Source: Kushneria marisflavi (lineage in GTDB: Bacteria > Pseudomonadota > Gammaproteobacteria > Pseudomonadales > Halomonadaceae). Taken from it: a DNA stretch of 64,000 nucleotides. This document shows, one piece after another, positions 8,487-17,553 of the stretch (positions are counted from its first letter, which is position 1; every line of letters starts with the position of its first letter). Made by a program: the position numbers and the translations under genes. The stretch spans positions 3,596,001-3,660,000 of the forward strand of contig NZ_CP021358.1 in NCBI RefSeq assembly GCF_002157205.1, read 5' to 3'. The notes beneath the pieces were generated by a model. That model made no database searches and was not told the DNA's origin. It saw nothing but the letters and a program-made list of their open reading frames with translations.

Positions 8487-11400
8487 TATTTAAATGCTCC
8501 GTTGATTAGGAAATCAGCTTCTATTTTGTGAGTAATTTCTCTTCTGACAACGTCCTCAAGTATTTCAGAACCTACCTTGGAGAACGTCGTTAAAATGTCT
8601 TGCGAAATAAAAACAGGGTGTTTCGGCTGCCTATATTTCCAAATTTCTCTTATTTCAGATGCTTTAGTAAGAGCTTTTTTCTGATTTTTTGTTAATATCT
8701 TGTTTATTTTTTTAGTTAGGATGGATCGCTTATCTGAAAAATCATTTGTAATTACTTCATAGTGAAGTAGATTGATCATAAAGAATCTGCTTATTATATT
8801 TTTTAGTTCATAAGCGCTTCTTATTTCATTGTTTGTGTCTAAGTTTTTAAAAAATAAGCATAGTTCTGACAGCGTTAAAAAAGCTTCGTCAAGTGAGTTT
8901 CTTGGGGTAGATGAAACCTCTATCTCTTTTTTTGAGAAATTAACGCCTTTCGCCAGAACTTTCAAAGGCATATTGGCTTCTGGATAATAGTTTTTAAGAT
9001 CGAACTCATGGTTAATGAAGCATCCATGATGCCCTAACGGGTCGATATCAAGTATTATTTTGTTGATGTTGGATATTTTTTTGCGCACCCGAGATATACT
9101 TTCTTCAGTGGCCAAGGCCTCGTTTTTTATAAATAAAGAAATATCTACATCACTAAATTCCGTATACCTACGATCTGCCATACTTCCATGAAGTATGGCG
9201 TCAAAAAGAGTTTCATCCACCTCTTCTTGAATAAGATCAAATTTTTCTTTGTAAGCTTTGTTCCAACTGTAACTATTTATGGACGGTATTTTAAAATTTA
9301 CCGTTGCCATATCGCTTTGGAGCTTAAGGTCAAATAGTTCTTTAATGTGTTTAAAATTTTCTTTAGAAATATTGTTAATTTTTTTAATTTCTTCAGAGCA
9401 TGTGTTTTCTGAGGTGACTTTTTTTATTAGAGCTTGCCGTCTAATTTTTTGTATAATGCTTATTTTTCTTTCTTTGTTTGTTTTTGAGGCGTCAAAAAGT
9501 TTATCTCTAGTCTCAATTATTTTGTTTTCTATGCTTTTGTGGGTTGAAGCATTTTTATTATGAATATTTCCATATATTGAAAATAGTCTTTTTATTTTTA
9601 TGTCGTTTTCGCCTTCGGAAATATTTTTATGCCATAGCGTTTCAGCCTGAGTGCTTGGCCAAGTTACAAAACCTATGCGTCCGGTATGTTTGAAGCTATA
9701 GCCGTTTAGGCGCGCCATCACGTAAAGCCATATGTCGTCTGCGTCTGAACAGGCTTCTTTGAAGATTGATTCGTTTGATACATCTTTATGGAAGCAGTTT
9801 GGCGGATAAAGTACCCCTGCACCACTTGTTGGGAAATTAAGTGCATCTGCATCGAATGCACGAGTTGAATTCCACTCCCACTCCTTATAAGGAAGAATCT
9901 CTAATTCCTTGTTCATCTGAATCTTGTGAATCCGGTGTGCGGCAATTTCTTTTTTGCCCGGCTGGGTGGCTTCTACGAGTTCTTCAAGCCAGGTTGGCGG
10001 ATAATAGATATCATCGTCAGCCGTAGCGATGTAGGCTTCGGGCCATTCTTTAAGTGTTGGCACAATTTTTTTGTAGGATCGAATATCTTCACAGTAGTGA
10101 ACTTCAAGACCGCTACTAGCCACTAATGACAAAACATTTTCAGGCAACTTTTCCCTATCGTCCTGTGCAATCCATAAAACAACCCGGTCAGGCGCTACCG
10201 TTTGGGTCAGTAAACTTTGTAGTGTTGCCCATAGTGTTGAAAAGCGCCCTGGATAAGAAGTGAGGGATACTATTAAATCGCCTGGCAAACCATGAAAGCG
10301 TGGTTTGACGGGACGATTAGCCAGCATCATGGCTTGTACCATTGGCTGCCACTGAGTGTCTGCCGACATCAGAGCGCTACCTGCCTCTTTTTCTACGGTA
10401 TCCAGATATTGCTGCTGTTCAGCAGGGCCAGCCAGCAAAGAACAGGCCGCGTCTTGAAGACCGTAAACAGTGTGGAGGAGGAAGGACAGCTTGGTTGCCT
10501 GCCGGTGGTCAAGTGCTGCCATTCTTCCGTGGTCGGGCAGCAGTAGCGCCTGTGCGGAAAGCAATTCAGAAGATGGCTGCCCACTATTGTTCAAGCTCGC
10601 CGGCATAAGGCTGCGATGCTTGAGATCATGCAACCGATAGAATCGAAATCCATTATGGCTGGCCCAACGTTGAACTTCGTCCAGATTGGGCTGACGTTCA
10701 TGTGTGGGTTGAAAGGCCACATTGATTTGAATAAGCAGGCTGGATTTTAATGATTGTTGGCCATGCTCAAGTATGGTCGCGCTGTCGCTCAACTCATCTA
10801 TTACCAGCCAATCCAGACTTGGCAAGCCATCAATATTATCCAGCGCTACCGTATTGAAGGGGAGTCGCGCCAGCACACGCCGACCATCTGTTTCCGTACT
10901 TACGGCCAATGGTTCAAGCAGACTGCTCATGGCAGGATCCAGTGTAGCCTTCAACGTCGTTGACTGACCATCGCCAAGACTATTGTTGGCGTAGTAGTGA
11001 ATACCTTCCCTGCTCGAAGCTGGATTTTTTGTTTCACGACTGGCTGGATCAAAGACCACCAGTTCAAGAGTTTCCTTGCTCAAAAGCTCTTCGATAACAG
11101 GATTGCCCAGCAGGCGAGCGCCGTTATCGATTGCAACAATCTTTCCTTGTAACGGCCAGCTGAAATCAGCTTTTATGTTGTTTTGAAATGAGGGCTGATC
11201 GACTTCAACCGCTGTTATGCTGTCTTCAAAATAGGCTTTGCCCTGCTGATCCAGTGTCAGCGCTGCGGCACTGTTGCCTTCACAATAACGTTGCCAGATA
11301 GCGCGCATGGCCGTTGAAAAGTGTTTTCCGAATCGCTCAGCATCGCATGTTGGGGATTGAATCAAAAATTGACGCAGACAGGCACGAATGACACTCAGGT

Positions 11401-13183
11401 TGGGGATATCCGAGGCCAGTTCGACAACACGCTGACGATATTCATCCCAGCTTTGGACCACAAGTTCCGGCATGCCTGCGTTGATTAGGTGAGTCGCCGA
11501 GTGCCGGCCTGCAAAGGTGGGCCCGGGCAGTGTGACGACAGGCACGCCCATCATGAAAGCTTCACAGGTCGTGAGCCCGCCCGAATAGGGCCAGGTATCG
11601 AGCGCAATATCAACCCGGTTATAGGCATCGAGCAGATCCTTGTGATTTGAAGGACCTTCAAGAATAAGTCGTTCTGCCTCGATGCCATGATTGCCCATAA
11701 CGCGGTATATACGCTCGCAATATTCTGCGCTTTCGTATTGTCCGCTTTTCAAAAATAGTCGGCTATTGGGTAGCTCATTCATCAGCTTTGCCCATTCGCC
11801 TAGCAGTTCAGCATTGATCTTGGCAGGGTTGTTGAAACAACCCAGTGTGATATAGCCATTGCTCATGGCAGGAAGCGCTTTAATAGTAGGGGCGTTTTGG
11901 GCTGGAAAATAGCAGATATAATCATTCGGCAGTCGAATAAGCTTTTCGGTGTACCAATCATCGCTACCTTCAGGAGTTTCATGCTGGTCTGATATCAAGT
12001 AATCAAAACAGGGTAGGCCCATGGTATTGATTAGACCGCCAACCCATTTGACGATGAGTGGGGCAGGTTTAAGCGACATGGTCCGAAGCCGGCTCCCTTC
12101 CCCAAAGCCTGAAAGGTCGATCAGGATATCGATGCCGTCCTGATAAATACGCTCAGCCAGTGCGGTTTGATCAAGATGGCGTACCAAGTTCCATCGTGTA
12201 GCAACCTGCTTAAGTCGCTGAGTTAAAACATCATCTGCGTTATTGGTGCTGTAAAAATGAAGCTCAAAATCCGGCTGAAGATTTTCAAAGCCTGTCAGCA
12301 CCATCTGACCAACCGGATGCATGCGAAACCCTGGTGATACCAGTCCGATACGAATGGTTTTGGTAGCGTCCGATAGGGCAGGCTGATGCGTAAACGCTGT
12401 TACCTCCTGATTGAAATGACTTTCCCATTCGCGAATAGTTCTGAAGATTTTTTCTGCGCTAACTTCAGGGTTGTAATGCATGCAAACCAGTAGGTTAGAA
12501 AAAGCAGTGTCGAAGTCCGGTTCCAGCGATAGCGCCTTGCGGAAAGCAGTCTCTGCTTCGTCAAACTGGCCAAGGTCTTTATAAAGATTGCCTATTTCGT
12601 TTTGGACAAAAGCGTTATCAGGTTCGCTTTTTAGCAATTCTGAAACAGTGTCGAAGGCTTTTTGATAATGGCGGCGCTTGGTATAAATATGACCTCGAAT
12701 AAATAGGCAGGAATTAATACTATACCCTAGTGATTCAGCTTTTAATGCATGTTCAAGAGCATCGTCGTCTTGATCACTCTCAGTTAAAATTTCTGCAAAG
12801 GTGAAATGCCCTTGAGAAAAATTGGGCTCAAGTTTGATTGCTTTCTCTGCAAACTCTAGGGCCGCTAATGGTTCGCCAAGGTCATACCAGACTCGCGCCA
12901 TAATGTGTTGAGTTTGGGCATCCTCAGCGTTGAGTTTGAGTGATTGCTCCAGTGCTTCCTTTGCGGATTCGATATCCCCATTTTTATGTAAACAACTACC
13001 CAATACTTTCCATCCGAAAGCGTCCTTTGGGTAACGCTGGGTCAGGGTCTCTGCGTAACGCTGAGCTTGGGCAAAATCATTGACGTTATAAAACGTCAGA
13101 AACTGTTTCTGCTCTTCCGGCGTGGCTGCTCTGAAAATGGGCTTTTTGCTTTTTTGGATCTGCCGCAGTTTACGCTTGCTCAT
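8486..13183 (-). CDS. Giant TPR / GT41 (SPINDLY-OGT) / FkbM-like / GT-A / nucleotidyltransferase fusion, probable flagellin glycosyltransferase
   Basis: A 1565-residue cytoplasmic protein. Residues ~30-260 are TPR repeats. Residues ~276-640 are a SPINDLY/OGT-type GT41 transferase: RIGLVSPGFRMHPVGQ with the conserved His, the LFLKSGQYES segment, and the diagnostic DTWPYSGGLTTCEA plus LPGPTFAGRHSATHL. Residues ~675-870 weakly resemble an FkbM-type methyltransferase (LIQINVAFQPTHERQPNLDE) but lack a clear SAM-binding glycine motif. Residues ~965-1185 form a GT-A glycosyltransferase with a DDD metal motif at 1056-1058. After a Lys-rich linker, residues ~1325-1565 form a nucleotidyltransferase domain with G1333-S1334 and D1345-x-D1347. 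GT41 enzymes attach GlcNAc-type sugars to Ser/Thr. The gene lies just downstream of three flagellin genes and couples to another nucleotidyltransferase gene. The last ~1.2 kb is much richer in A+T than the rest. Flagellin as substrate is inferred. Confidence 0.85.
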   Translation of the reverse strand: MSKRKLRQIQKSKKPIFRAATPEEQKQFLTFYNVNDFAQAQRYAETLTQRYPKDAFGWKVLGSCLHKNGDIESAKEALEQSLKLNAEDAQTQHIMARVWYDLGEPLAALEFAEKAIKLEPNFSQGHFTFAEILTESDQDDDALEHALKAESLGYSINSCLFIRGHIYTKRRHYQKAFDTVSELLKSEPDNAFVQNEIGNLYKDLGQFDEAETAFRKALSLEPDFDTAFSNLLVCMHYNPEVSAEKIFRTIREWESHFNQEVTAFTHQPALSDATKTIRIGLVSPGFRMHPVGQMVLTGFENLQPDFELHFYSTNNADDVLTQRLKQVATRWNLVRHLDQTALAERIYQDGIDILIDLSGFGEGSRLRTMSLKPAPLIVKWVGGLINTMGLPCFDYLISDQHETPEGSDDWYTEKLIRLPNDYICYFPAQNAPTIKALPAMSNGYITLGCFNNPAKINAELLGEWAKLMNELPNSRLFLKSGQYESAEYCERIYRVMGNHGIEAERLILEGPSNHKDLLDAYNRVDIALDTWPYSGGLTTCEAFMMGVPVVTLPGPTFAGRHSATHLINAGMPELVVQSWDEYRQRVVELASDIPNLSVIRACLRQFLIQSPTCDAERFGKHFSTAMRAIWQRYCEGNSAAALTLDQQGKAYFEDSITAVEVDQPSFQNNIKADFSWPLQGKIVAIDNGARLLGNPVIEELLSKETLELVVFDPASRETKNPASSREGIHYYANNSLGDGQSTTLKATLDPAMSSLLEPLAVSTETDGRRVLARLPFNTVALDNIDGLPSLDWLVIDELSDSATILEHGQQSLKSSLLIQINVAFQPTHERQPNLDEVQRWASHNGFRFYRLHDLKHRSLMPASLNNSGQPSSELLSAQALLLPDHGRMAALDHRQATKLSFLLHTVYGLQDAACSLLAGPAEQQQYLDTVEKEAGSALMSADTQWQPMVQAMMLANRPVKPRFHGLPGDLIVSLTSYPGRFSTLWATLQSLLTQTVAPDRVVLWIAQDDREKLPENVLSLVASSGLEVHYCEDIRSYKKIVPTLKEWPEAYIATADDDIYYPPTWLEELVEATQPGKKEIAAHRIHKIQMNKELEILPYKEWEWNSTRAFDADALNFPTSGAGVLYPPNCFHKDVSNESIFKEACSDADDIWLYVMARLNGYSFKHTGRIGFVTWPSTQAETLWHKNISEGENDIKIKRLFSIYGNIHNKNASTHKSIENKIIETRDKLFDASKTNKERKISIIQKIRRQALIKKVTSENTCSEEIKKINNISKENFKHIKELFDLKLQSDMATVNFKIPSINSYSWNKAYKEKFDLIQEEVDETLFDAILHGSMADRRYTEFSDVDISLFIKNEALATEESISRVRKKISNINKIILDIDPLGHHGCFINHEFDLKNYYPEANMPLKVLAKGVNFSKKEIEVSSTPRNSLDEAFLTLSELCLFFKNLDTNNEIRSAYELKNIISRFFMINLLHYEVITNDFSDKRSILTKKINKILTKNQKKALTKASEIREIWKYRQPKHPVFISQDILTTFSKVGSEILEDVVRREITHKIEADFLINGAFK

Positions 13184-13305
13184 GGAATGACTGACCTAGC
13201 TGAGAAAGTAGATATCTGCTGATTCTAGAGACTCTCTATATTGGTCAAAGCATGAATAGCGCATCCAGAAGGGGGCTAATCGTGACAGCAGATAGACCGG
13301 AACAG

Positions 13306-13332
13306 AAAAGGGCCGGCATAAGCCGGCCCTTT
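13306..13332 (-). terminator. Rho-independent terminator of flagellin copy 1
   Basis: On the minus strand, an AAGGGCCGGC stem closes on itself across a short TTAT-like loop and runs into TTTT, about 20 bp past the flagellin stop. It separates the flagellin from the giant glycosyltransferase gene. Confidence 0.85.
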
Positions 13333-13351
13333 CCATTTGTTTCTGAAACCG

Positions 13352-14254
13352 TTAACGCAGCAGGGAGAGCACGCCCTGCGTGGTCTGGTTGGCCTGCGCC
13401 AGTACCGAGGTACCGGCCTGTTGCAAAATCTGCGCCTTGGACATGTTCGATACTTCGGTCGCGTAGTCGGCGTCCTCAATGCGAGAACGGGCAGCGCTCA
13501 GGTTAGTCGAGGTAGTGTTGATGTTTTCAATGGCCGACTCGAAACGGTTCTGAACGGCACCCAGATCGCTGCGATTGTTGTCGACTGACTTCAGCTTGTC
13601 ATCCAGAGTTTGCAGAGCCCCGGAGCTCAAGACATCAAAGCCCTGGGTTTCAACTTTCCGATCAGCTGCAGTGATGTTGGCATTGCCAGCTCCGCTGGAT
13701 GCGGTAGTCGTGTACATGTTCCAGCCTGATCCTCCAGTGCTGCCTACGGCACCTTCGGACTGACCGATTTTGATGCTGATGGTTTCGCCATCGTTAGCGC
13801 CGACCTGAATGCTGAAGGAAGTACCAGTACTGCCCGCACTAAAGACATCCGTACCATTGAAAGAAGTATCGGTAGTCACGCGGTTGATCTCTTCCAGACG
13901 CTGGTTGACTTCCTTCTGGATGGAGTCGATGTCGCTGGCAGAGTTGGTACCGTTCTGGGCCTGAACGGTCAGTTCACGAATACGCTGCAGGTTGTCGTTG
14001 ACCTGATCGAGTGCACCTTCGGCCGTCTGGGCCAGTGAGATGCCGTCGTTGGCATTGCGGCTGGCCTGATTCAGACCGGTGACCTGTGAGGTCATGCGGT
14101 TGGCGATCGCCTGACCGGCGGCATCATCCTTGGCACTGTTGATGCGTGAACCGGAGGACAGACGCTCGATGGCGCTGTTCAGGGAGTTCTGTGACTTGTT
14201 CAGGTTTTGCTGAGCGGTCAGCGACAGGGTGTTGGTATTGACGACCATTGCCAT
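13352..14254 (-). CDS. fliC: Flagellin, copy 1 of 3 (identical proteins)
   Basis: The filament subunit, exported by the flagellar type III system and polymerised at the tip. The 300-residue protein starts [20 protein letters not shown], contains [23 protein letters not shown] and [14 protein letters not shown], and ends in the conserved helix [22 protein letters not shown]...GVLSLLR. It is short: little beyond D0/D1, with a Ser/Thr/Gly-rich insert at ~165-205 ([20 protein letters not shown]) that is a good candidate glycosylation region. An AGGA lies 10 nt before the ATG. It has its own sigma-28 promoter and terminator. The protein equals copies 2 and 3, and the flanks match copy 3. Confidence 0.97.
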   Translation of the reverse strand: MAMVVNTNTLSLTAQQNLNKSQNSLNSAIERLSSGSRINSAKDDAAGQAIANRMTSQVTGLNQASRNANDGISLAQTAEGALDQVNDNLQRIRELTVQAQNGTNSASDIDSIQKEVNQRLEEINRVTTDTSFNGTDVFSAGSTGTSFSIQVGANDGETISIKIGQSEGAVGSTGGSGWNMYTTTASSGAGNANITAADRKVETQGFDVLSSGALQTLDDKLKSVDNNRSDLGAVQNRFESAIENINTTSTNLSAARSRIEDADYATEVSNMSKAQILQQAGTSVLAQANQTTQGVLSLLR

Positions 14255-14333
14255 GTTTGCGATTTCCTATACGTGTTCTAAAAGGAAGCGGCTCTGTGAG
14301 CCTGTCTTTCGCGGCACCTGCCGCCTGATGCAG

Positions 14334-14361
14334 TTATCGGTGCTGCGTGATCATTTCTTTA
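14334..14361 (-). promoter_or_regulatory. Sigma-28 (FliA) promoter of flagellin copy 1
   Basis: TAAAGAAA, 12 nt, ACCGATAA on the minus strand, close to TAAAGTTT-N11-GCCGATAA. It predicts a leader of ~74 nt. Two stem-loops conserved in all copies lie in that leader (14311-14324 and 14290-14302). Confidence 0.8.
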
Positions 14362-14558
14362 GGCGCTTCCGGAAAGTTTTGTACCTTCCCGGTTAAGGTG
14401 ATTTCTATTCGGGATCACCCATCCCTGCACACTGCCTGAGCAGTTCATCGTGCTTGCAAACCTATTAACGACAAGAGAGAGAAAACGCTTGAGTACAAAC
14501 GCTAAAAATTTTGGCTTTTCAATTTTTAAGGGAAACGAAAGAGAGGGTGATCGGGAAC

Positions 14559-14587
14559 AAAAAAAGCCGGCATAAGCCGGCTTTTTC
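14559..14587 (-). terminator. Rho-independent terminator of flagellin copy 2
   Basis: Minus-strand hairpin AAAGCCGGC/GCCGGCTTT followed by a T run, about 22 bp past the stop. Its stem is shorter than those of copies 1 and 3. Confidence 0.85.
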
Positions 14588-14608
14588 ACTGATCTACTTA
14601 AGGCGCCA

Positions 14609-15511
14609 TTAACGCAGCAGGGAGAGAACGCCCTGCGTGGTCTGGTTGGCCTGCGCCAGTACCGAGGTACCGGCCTGTTGCAAAATCTGCGCCTTGGACA
14701 TGTTCGATACTTCGGTCGCGTAGTCGGCGTCCTCAATGCGAGAACGGGCAGCGCTCAGGTTAGTCGAGGTAGTGTTGATGTTTTCAATGGCCGACTCGAA
14801 ACGGTTCTGAACGGCACCCAGATCGCTGCGATTGTTGTCGACTGACTTCAGCTTGTCATCCAGAGTTTGCAGAGCCCCGGAGCTCAAGACATCAAAGCCC
14901 TGGGTTTCAACTTTCCGATCAGCTGCAGTGATGTTGGCATTGCCAGCTCCGCTGGATGCGGTAGTCGTGTACATGTTCCAGCCTGATCCTCCAGTGCTGC
15001 CTACGGCACCTTCGGACTGACCGATTTTGATGCTGATGGTTTCGCCATCGTTAGCGCCGACCTGAATGCTGAAGGAAGTACCAGTACTGCCCGCACTAAA
15101 GACATCCGTACCATTGAAAGAAGTATCGGTAGTCACGCGGTTGATTTCTTCCAGACGCTGGTTGACTTCCTTCTGGATGGAGTCGATGTCGCTGGCAGAG
15201 TTGGTACCGTTCTGGGCCTGAACGGTCAGTTCACGAATACGCTGCAGGTTGTCGTTGACCTGATCGAGTGCACCTTCGGCCGTCTGGGCCAGTGAGATGC
15301 CGTCGTTGGCATTGCGGCTGGCCTGATTCAGACCGGTGACCTGTGAGGTCATGCGGTTGGCGATCGCCTGACCGGCGGCATCATCCTTGGCACTGTTGAT
15401 GCGTGAACCGGAGGACAGACGCTCGATGGCGCTGTTCAGGGAGTTCTGTGACTTGTTCAGGTTTTGCTGAGCGGTCAGCGACAGGGTGTTGGTATTGACG
15501 ACCATTGCCAT
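14609..15511 (-). CDS. fliC: Flagellin, copy 2 of 3 (identical proteins)
   Basis: Encodes the same 300-residue flagellin as its two neighbours; a silent change (GAC versus GAA-type codon context near 15145) distinguishes its DNA from copy 1. Unlike the coding part, its distal upstream sequence (beyond about 15620) and its downstream sequence differ from copies 1 and 3. This pattern indicates that the coding part is being kept uniform by gene conversion or strong selection while the flanks drift. It has its own sigma-28 promoter, leader hairpins and terminator, and AGGA 10 nt before ATG. Confidence 0.97.
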   Translation of the reverse strand: MAMVVNTNTLSLTAQQNLNKSQNSLNSAIERLSSGSRINSAKDDAAGQAIANRMTSQVTGLNQASRNANDGISLAQTAEGALDQVNDNLQRIRELTVQAQNGTNSASDIDSIQKEVNQRLEEINRVTTDTSFNGTDVFSAGSTGTSFSIQVGANDGETISIKIGQSEGAVGSTGGSGWNMYTTTASSGAGNANITAADRKVETQGFDVLSSGALQTLDDKLKSVDNNRSDLGAVQNRFESAIENINTTSTNLSAARSRIEDADYATEVSNMSKAQILQQAGTSVLAQANQTTQGVLSLLR

Positions 15512-15590
15512 GTTTGCGATTTCCTATACGTGTTCTAAAAGGAAGCGGCTCTGTGAGCCTGTCTTTCGCGGCACTTGCCGCCTGATGCAG

Positions 15591-15618
15591 TTATCGGTAC
15601 TGCGTGATCTTTTCTTTA
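15591..15618 (-). promoter_or_regulatory. Sigma-28 (FliA) promoter of flagellin copy 2
   Basis: Minus strand: TAAAGAAA, 12-nt spacer, ACCGATAA; the same elements as copies 1 and 3 although sequence further upstream has diverged, so the promoter is under selection. A leader hairpin GCGGCA/TGCCGC is at 15568-15581. Confidence 0.8.
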
Positions 15619-15904
15619 GCTGTTTCAGGAATTTTTGCTCTTCCTGATGAAGTGGTTACAGCTTGGGTCCACTTGTTCCTGCACGCTGCGTAACAGGGTC
15701 ACCGTGCTTGTAACTTCATTAACGGCTCAAAGCAGGAATTGCTTTAGTTCCAAGGATTGATTTTTGCTGACGGTTTTCGACAAGTGGTTTAGCTGTGCTG
15801 AGGCAATGGGCAAGTCATAAAAGGCCGGAGCGCACAAAAGAAGGAGGAGATAAAGGGGGCACCGGCAAATAAAAAGCCCTGAAGTGCTACCATCAGACAA
15901 AAAG

Positions 15905-15931
15905 AAAAGGGCCGGCATGAGCCGGCCCTTT
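15905..15931 (-). terminator. Rho-independent terminator of flagellin copy 3
   Basis: Minus-strand hairpin AAGGGCCGGC/GCCGGCCCTT with TTTT, identical to the copy 1 terminator except for one loop base. Confidence 0.85.
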
Positions 15932-15950
15932 CCATTTGTTTCTGAAACCG

Positions 15951-16853
15951 TTAACGCAGCAGGGAGAGCACGCCCTGCGTGGTCTGGTTGGCCTGCGCCA
16001 GTACCGAGGTACCGGCCTGTTGCAAAATCTGCGCCTTGGACATGTTCGATACTTCGGTCGCGTAGTCGGCGTCCTCAATGCGAGAACGGGCAGCGCTCAG
16101 GTTAGTCGAGGTAGTGTTGATGTTTTCAATGGCCGACTCGAAACGGTTCTGAACGGCACCCAGATCGCTGCGATTGTTGTCGACTGACTTCAGCTTGTCA
16201 TCCAGAGTTTGCAGAGCCCCGGAGCTCAAGACATCAAAGCCCTGGGTTTCAACTTTCCGATCAGCTGCAGTGATGTTGGCATTGCCAGCTCCGCTGGATG
16301 CGGTAGTCGTGTACATGTTCCAGCCTGATCCTCCAGTGCTGCCTACGGCACCTTCGGACTGACCGATTTTGATGCTGATGGTTTCGCCATCGTTAGCGCC
16401 GACCTGAATGCTGAAGGAAGTACCAGTACTGCCCGCACTAAAGACATCCGTACCATTGAAAGAAGTATCGGTAGTCACGCGGTTGATCTCTTCCAGACGC
16501 TGGTTGACTTCCTTCTGGATGGAGTCGATGTCGCTGGCAGAGTTGGTGCCGTTCTGGGCCTGAACGGTCAGTTCACGAATGCGCTGCAGGTTGTCGTTGA
16601 CCTGATCGAGTGCACCTTCGGCCGTCTGGGCCAGTGAGATGCCGTCGTTGGCATTGCGGCTGGCCTGATTCAGACCGGTGACCTGTGAGGTCATGCGGTT
16701 GGCGATCGCCTGACCGGCGGCATCATCCTTGGCACTGTTGATGCGTGAACCGGAGGACAGACGCTCGATGGCGCTGTTCAGGGAGTTCTGTGACTTGTTC
16801 AGGTTTTGCTGAGCGGTCAGCGACAGGGTGTTGGTATTGACGACCATTGCCAT
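15951..16853 (-). CDS. fliC: Flagellin, copy 3 of 3 (identical proteins)
   Basis: Third copy of the 300-residue flagellin, first in line next to fliA and transcribed away from it. A few silent differences from copy 1 are visible (for example near 16548 and 16580). Its 204-bp upstream block (16854-17057) and its downstream flank match those of copy 1, so copies 1 and 3 derive from a more recent duplication or conversion than copy 2. It has its own sigma-28 promoter, leader hairpins and terminator. Redundant identical genes raise flagellin dosage. Confidence 0.97.
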   Translation of the reverse strand: MAMVVNTNTLSLTAQQNLNKSQNSLNSAIERLSSGSRINSAKDDAAGQAIANRMTSQVTGLNQASRNANDGISLAQTAEGALDQVNDNLQRIRELTVQAQNGTNSASDIDSIQKEVNQRLEEINRVTTDTSFNGTDVFSAGSTGTSFSIQVGANDGETISIKIGQSEGAVGSTGGSGWNMYTTTASSGAGNANITAADRKVETQGFDVLSSGALQTLDDKLKSVDNNRSDLGAVQNRFESAIENINTTSTNLSAARSRIEDADYATEVSNMSKAQILQQAGTSVLAQANQTTQGVLSLLR

Positions 16854-16932
16854 GTTTGCGATTTCCTATACGTGTTCTAAAAGGAAGCGGCTCTGTGAGC
16901 CTGTCTTTCGCGGCACCTGCCGCCTGATGCAG

Positions 16933-16960
16933 TTATCGGTGCTGCGTGATCATTTCTTTA
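16933..16960 (-). promoter_or_regulatory. Sigma-28 (FliA) promoter of flagellin copy 3
   Basis: TAAAGAAA, 12-nt spacer, ACCGATAA on the minus strand, identical to copy 1. A leader hairpin is at 16910-16923. Confidence 0.8.
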
Positions 16961-17553
16961 GGCGCTTCCGGAAAGTTTTGTACCTTCCCGGTTAAGGTGA
17001 TTTCTATTCGGGATCACCCATCCCTGCACACTGCCTGAGCAGTTCATCGTGCTTGCAGGATCATTAACGACGCTTTCGAGAAAACGCTTTAGCCCTAAAA
17101 CAAATGTCTTTCATTAATGCCATTGTCTATCAATTTATTTTGTTTTTAACGCATTGATAGAAGTGTGTTTTTAATTTAAGAGCGCAAATGCCGTTTTTTG
17201 CGGTGCGATGGGAGACAGCAGTAATTTCTTGAACTCGCGGCTTTCATGAAAAGCTGATAGACAATTTCTGTTTGCACTCAAGGCCACCTGCCAGAGGTGT
17301 GTTAAAGGCAGGTGATGGCTCCGAGCTGGTCACTTCATGGGCAAGAAAAAGGTGTGAAACAGGTGTGTGCGAGATGGTGGGGATAAACGGTAACCCGGGT
17401 GTTGCTAGAGCCATAACGCCAATCCCTAAAGAAAGCCGTACTTTTTATGGCTCTTTTTCCGATCGTTTTTGCCTTGTCCTGTCAATAATGTGTTCACAAG
17501 ACAGGCTGGGCGCATCGTGTGCCCCCTCATCAAACGGATTTCAGGATATGGGC
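16961..17553. other. Intergenic region between flagellin copy 3 and fliA
   Basis: The left ~100 bp belong to the duplicated flagellin upstream block. The rest is partly AT-rich and must hold the fliA promoter, but I could not assign -35/-10 or sigma-54 boxes with confidence. The frame of fliA is open back to 17272 without a Shine-Dalgarno or FliA homology, so no protein is called there. Confidence 0.4.

Larger units (their letters stand above)
13306..17057 (-). repeat. Tandem triplicated flagellin units
   Basis: Three direct repeats, each with a terminator, a 903-bp coding sequence and a ~110-200 bp promoter/leader. Starts are 1257 and 1342 bp apart. Coding DNA is almost identical; units 1 and 3 also share 204 bp upstream and the terminator region. 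Such repeats can expand, contract or convert by homologous recombination. Confidence 0.9.

Noticed and set aside
13306..17057. Invertible flagellin phase-variation cassette
   Set aside because: All three copies lie in the same orientation with own promoters; no inverted repeats or recombinase gene nearby.
17272..17553. N-terminal extension of fliA giving a 332-residue protein
   Set aside because: No homology, no ribosome site, and FliA proteins are about 240 residues starting near MYTA.
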